Positions 61,521-64,000 of a stretch of 64,000 bases of DNA are shown here, in pieces. This DNA is from Dyadobacter sp. MSC1_007 (lineage in GTDB: Bacteria > Bacteroidota > Bacteroidia > Cytophagales > Spirosomataceae). The notes under the pieces were generated by a model that was given only the letters and a program-made list of their open reading frames with translations, was not told the DNA's origin and made no database searches. The stretch lies in assembly GCF_023667495.1 (NCBI RefSeq), contig NZ_JAMOZL010000015.1, positions 62,001 to 126,000 on the forward strand. Direction: 5' to 3'. Within the stretch, counting starts at the first letter, position 1; each line of letters opens with the position of its first letter. A program made the translations under genes and the position numbers.

Positions 61521-62090
61521 TTATGCTTGTCTGCGAAGGTATTTTGTCAAAATCACAATTTGCTGGCCATCTATCTTCCCCTCAATCTGCTCTATATTAT
61601 CCTCAACAAGCCTGATATTTTTAATAACTGTTCCCATTTTAGCATTAAGGGAACTGCCTTTTACATCCAGGGACCTGGTGAGCACAACCGTATCACCGTT
61701 TTTTAAGGCGTTGCCGTTACTATCGCGGTGGACAGGCAGATCTGCTGCATCCACGTGATCTGAGCCTGCTTCCGCCCATTCCTGCAAATGCTCATCCAGA
61801 TACATCATATCAAGATAATCTGCGGCCCAAGTTTCATTTTTAAAGCGGCTGAGCATACGCCAAGCCAATACCTGGACTGCCGGAACTTCGCTCCACATCG
61901 CTTCCGAGAGAAAACCCCAGTAATTACTGTCCATTTCCTGCTGTCTTTCGATTTGAGACCAGCACTGTTCACAAACTATAATCTCGTTATCGCCATAACC
62001 TGCCGGGAGTACCTGGTAAACGGCTATTTCCTGGACAGACTTACAGAGCTGGCATGCGCTGGCATTCCCTTTTTCAAGTTTTGAATTCAT
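61521..62090 (-). CDS. PhnA-domain zinc-ribbon protein (YjdM-like)
   Basis: 189 residues, longer than classical PhnA (about 110). A zinc ribbon with Cys13-x2-Cys16 and Cys40-x2-Cys43 at the N-terminus; the C-terminal PhnA domain (about 122-189) contains NGNALKNGDTVVLTRSLDVKGS, GTVIKNIRLVEDN and QIVILTKYL. Despite the historical name, most members have no proven phosphonate role. The middle (about 55-120) is acidic and helical. Divergent from the ArsR gene. Confidence 0.9.
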   Translation of the reverse strand: MNSKLEKGNASACQLCKSVQEIAVYQVLPAGYGDNEIIVCEQCWSQIERQQEMDSNYWGFLSEAMWSEVPAVQVLAWRMLSRFKNETWAADYLDMMYLDEHLQEWAEAGSDHVDAADLPVHRDSNGNALKNGDTVVLTRSLDVKGSSLNAKMGTVIKNIRLVEDNIEQIEGKIDGQQIVILTKYLRRQA

Positions 62091-62247
62091 TTTTAAGTAA
62101 CTTAATATAATTACACATTTTTGCCGGACAGTTGAGATTCACGGCCTTGATTTTCCATCAATTAACCGGGCATATTTTCAACCGGATCAATTTCATCGGC
62201 TTCCCTATCGGATATGGAAATATTAAATTCAAAGGTGTAGGAGAAAT

Positions 62248-62294
62248 TTGTATGGATATTTAGATCTTGTTATATTTGAATATTCAAATATAAC
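62248..62294 (+). promoter_or_regulatory. ArsR promoter with 26-bp palindromic operator
   Basis: TTG (62248-62250), 20-bp spacer, TATATTTG (62271-62278). The -7 element lies inside a perfect 26-bp palindrome (62269-62294; half-site GTTATATTTGAAT). An ArsR dimer bound here would block RNA polymerase; binding is inferred from position, 12 bp before the ATG. Confidence 0.75.
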
Positions 62295-62306
62295 AGCTTT
62301 TATAGT

Positions 62307-62642
62307 ATGGATAGCCCTTTGCACAGATACAAAGCTGAGTTTTTTAAAGCGCTGGGGCACCCCCTTCGCCTTGCCATCCTTGATGCCTTACGGGATGGGC
62401 CTTTATCAGTCACAGAGTTACAGGCAAGGGTTCAAGTTGACCAGTCGATTTTGTCACAGCATCTGGCCAAATTAAGGTCGTCTAAATTCGTGACGTCCAG
62501 AAGGGAAAAGACAACAGTATTTTATCATGTACATGATACAGACGTGTATCTTTTTTTAGACCTGGCAAAAAATATTTACTGCCGGCAGCTGCAGCTTTCC
62601 CAGGACATTCTCAACCAGCTCAATATCGCGGAGCCTGCCTGA
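62307..62642 (+). CDS. ArsR family winged-helix regulator
   Basis: 111 residues. ArsR fold: FKALGHPLRLAILDALRDGPLSVTELQARV, recognition helix DQSILSQHLAKLRSSKFVTS and the wing REKTTVFYHVHD. The ELCVC-type metal motif on the alpha-3 helix is absent (reads ELQARVQV), so the ligand may not be a soft metal bound there. A 26-bp palindrome overlaps its own promoter. Followed by a small frame and the convergent Nramp gene. Confidence 0.92.
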   Translation: MDSPLHRYKAEFFKALGHPLRLAILDALRDGPLSVTELQARVQVDQSILSQHLAKLRSSKFVTSRREKTTVFYHVHDTDVYLFLDLAKNIYCRQLQLSQDILNQLNIAEPA

Positions 62643-62673
62643 TCAGTTTTCAATACCCAACAAGACAGGGCTG

Positions 62674-62823
62674 ATGTGTGAACATTTTATGGAAAATAAC
62701 TTTTTGCAGCCGATAATTGTCAGGCTCGGCGGCCTTACCGCGCTCGACATCGTCGAAGAAATTCTCCTGGTCATCCTTTTACCTAAGTGGCAGGCTGACG
62801 TCAAAGGCCTTTATCAGGCGTGA
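62674..62823 (+). CDS. Possible 49-residue protein
   Basis: 49-codon frame read from ATG 62674: after a short polar start comes FLQPIIVRLGGLTALDIVEEILLVILLPKW in two pieces with a hydrophobic stretch, then QADVKGLYQA. It could be a small membrane peptide or a remnant of a larger gene; there is no homologue I recognise. It lies 31 bp after the ArsR stop on the same strand, so co-transcription is possible. Low support. Confidence 0.35.
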   Translation: MCEHFMENNFLQPIIVRLGGLTALDIVEEILLVILLPKWQADVKGLYQA

Positions 62824-62897
62824 AACATCTATTCAATAAATTACAATGCCCTTATAAGCCAGCGAAAATGACTTCGGATTGAACCATGTGCTGCTTT

Positions 62898-64000
62898 TCA
62901 TAATTTAACTAATCCCAGCAATTCCAGGATGTAAACTATGCCATAAGCACTAAAAACGACACCAGCGATTATTGTGGGTAAGAGTGATAATACAGAGGGT
63001 TTAAGCTCCTTTGGAAGCTTTTTACTATTTAACCACAAAATAGAACCCGCAACAACGGGAATATGACAAACTTCGATAATACCTGCCAATTTCAACAGTG
63101 CGACCGGTTCCCCGGAAATGACACAGACCACAGCAGGAATGATACCTAAAACTATCACCGCGATTATCTTGGTAAGGTTTTCTTCCCTCAGCATAGGGGA
63201 ACGTTTTGTATTCTTTCCCATAAGAATTTGCACTCCGTCCGTAAACATCCGGGTAAAACCGTCTTGGCCGGAAAGCATTGAACTCACAAAAGTGGTAAAT
63301 ACGGCCAGCACCATAAACCAAAAGCCAATCCTGCCCCAAATTCCGCCAAGCAATTCTCCAAGCGTTTGCGCTATCTTATTTTCTTCCGGCATTAATCCTC
63401 TGGGCCTCAGCAATTCGGTACCCAAGACCAAAAAAGCGAACGCGATGATCAATGCACCTGTAACCGCAATCGTATTGGCGATGGTCATCTGTCCGGTCCA
63501 TTTTCTGAGCTCAGCGATCTGATCACTTCTTAACGCTTCGAAACGTAAAGGTTCCCGTCTTTTCTGATCGGCCGCCCCGTAGCCTTTTGCCTCTATCCAA
63601 TAAGAAAACCACATCAGGCCGGCCGCTCCGGCAAGCATAAAACCCAGCCAGGACAATACTTCTCCCAGATCCATTTCTGGCGGAATGGAAGGAATAAACC
63701 CCCTTGAGAGCAAACTTGTATCCGGTCTGCTGCTGATGGCAGCGGCCAAAACCGTCATGGCGATTACCGTTGCCAAAATGCTTGCTATCCGTTCAACCGT
63801 ATAATACCGGCCAATAAGAATGACGGATGTGGTCAGTAACAATAAAATAATGGCGAGGATTTCCAGAGGTAAATCAAAGAAAATAATGAGAGCGGTGGCA
63901 GCTGCCGATGCCAGCCCTGCAACAGTGGCAACAGCGACAACCACTTGTGGAAAAATAAGCACCCAAAGCAAATACTTGCCGTGCACAGCAAGCGATTCTA
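62898..64000 (-). CDS. Nramp-family divalent metal transporter (N-terminus outside window)
   Basis: At least 367 residues; the frame is still open at 64000 (GTG at 63986 is internal-looking: ESLAVHGKYLLWVLIFPQ). About nine visible membrane helices; a basic cytoplasmic loop (KRREPLRFEALRSDQIAEL) and EVCHIPVVAGSILWLN near the end. Overall pattern is that of the Nramp/MntH family, which import Mn2+/Fe2+ with protons, but the DPGN metal-binding helix would be beyond the edge, so assignment rests on later helices. Convergent with the ArsR side. Confidence 0.75.
   Translation of the reverse strand, partial: ESLAVHGKYLLWVLIFPQVVVAVATVAGLASAAATALIIFFDLPLEILAIILLLLTTSVILIGRYYTVERIASILATVIAMTVLAAAISSRPDTSLLSRGFIPSIPPEMDLGEVLSWLGFMLAGAAGLMWFSYWIEAKGYGAADQKRREPLRFEALRSDQIAELRKWTGQMTIANTIAVTGALIIAFAFLVLGTELLRPRGLMPEENKIAQTLGELLGGIWGRIGFWFMVLAVFTTFVSSMLSGQDGFTRMFTDGVQILMGKNTKRSPMLREENLTKIIAVIVLGIIPAVVCVISGEPVALLKLAGIIEVCHIPVVAGSILWLNSKKLPKELKPSVLSLLPTIIAGVVFSAYGIVYILELLGLVKL

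Overview
The window is a stretch of a Bacteroidota chromosome, most likely order Cytophagales and close to Dyadobacter/Spirosomataceae. That placement is an inference from gene content and style: a SusC/SusD pair with an ECF sigma and FecR-type anti-sigma factor, a type IX secretion C-terminal sorting domain, several promoters of the Bacteroidota form TTG-N19/20-TAnnTTTG, few Shine-Dalgarno sequences, Rho with a long disordered N-terminal insert, and a tRNA without an encoded CCA end. No transposase, prophage or CRISPR array was seen. The sequence reads as core chromosome with a few accessory cassettes.

Layout. 1-13.7 kb is housekeeping: the end of coaBC, a DUF4835/PorD-like exported protein, a small Sm-like protein, recN, a lipoprotein, a SCO1 plus cytochrome c pair, then on the minus strand lptC, an outer-membrane barrel and coaX; rho; two small membrane/helix-hairpin-helix proteins; htpG. 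13.7-19.2 kb holds a receptor-like four-helix protein without a signalling domain, a TonB-dependent outer-membrane protein, a polytopic membrane protein and a 1-Cys peroxiredoxin. 19.2-22.2 kb is a tight three-gene set (cysteine desulfurase, XdhC, MocA-like) for maturation of a molybdenum hydroxylase that is not itself in the window. 22.2-25.0 kb is an ABC transporter operon with a YtrA-like GntR regulator and a matching inverted repeat just after its promoter. A perfect 62-bp palindrome separates it from a convergent SPFH protein plus a 58-residue membrane partner. 26.3-30.0 kb (minus) is gnd-zwf-pgl, the whole oxidative pentose phosphate branch.

30.1-42.1 kb is a carbohydrate-uptake locus: melibiase-like glycosidase, ECF sigma factor, FecR, SusC-like transporter with an STN signalling domain, SusD, and a large exported protein of unknown enzymatic type. 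42.2-45.1 kb couples a GT-C-like membrane protein to a methyltransferase/GT2 fusion. 45.8-51.8 kb is one 2,015-residue T9SS-secreted repeat protein. It is followed by two LuxR-type response regulators (the first with a degenerate receiver), a convergent propeller-type sensor kinase and an AraC regulator. 57.5-62.1 kb (minus) carries tRNA-Ala, small lipoproteins, an exonuclease, a PadR-controlled TonB protein, Lrp/AsnC and a PhnA-domain protein. The right end has an autoregulated ArsR gene and an Nramp transporter cut by the window edge.

The most unusual object is at 60779-60939 (plus strand): a tRNA-like gene with matching acceptor, D, anticodon and T arms, but with about 92 nt inserted where the variable loop should be. 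The insert contains its own hairpins and a 16-codon reading frame. A strong plus-strand terminator at 61015-61051 has no protein gene to serve, which supports a real transcript there. Five short genes (49-58 codons) were found by direct translation of gaps.
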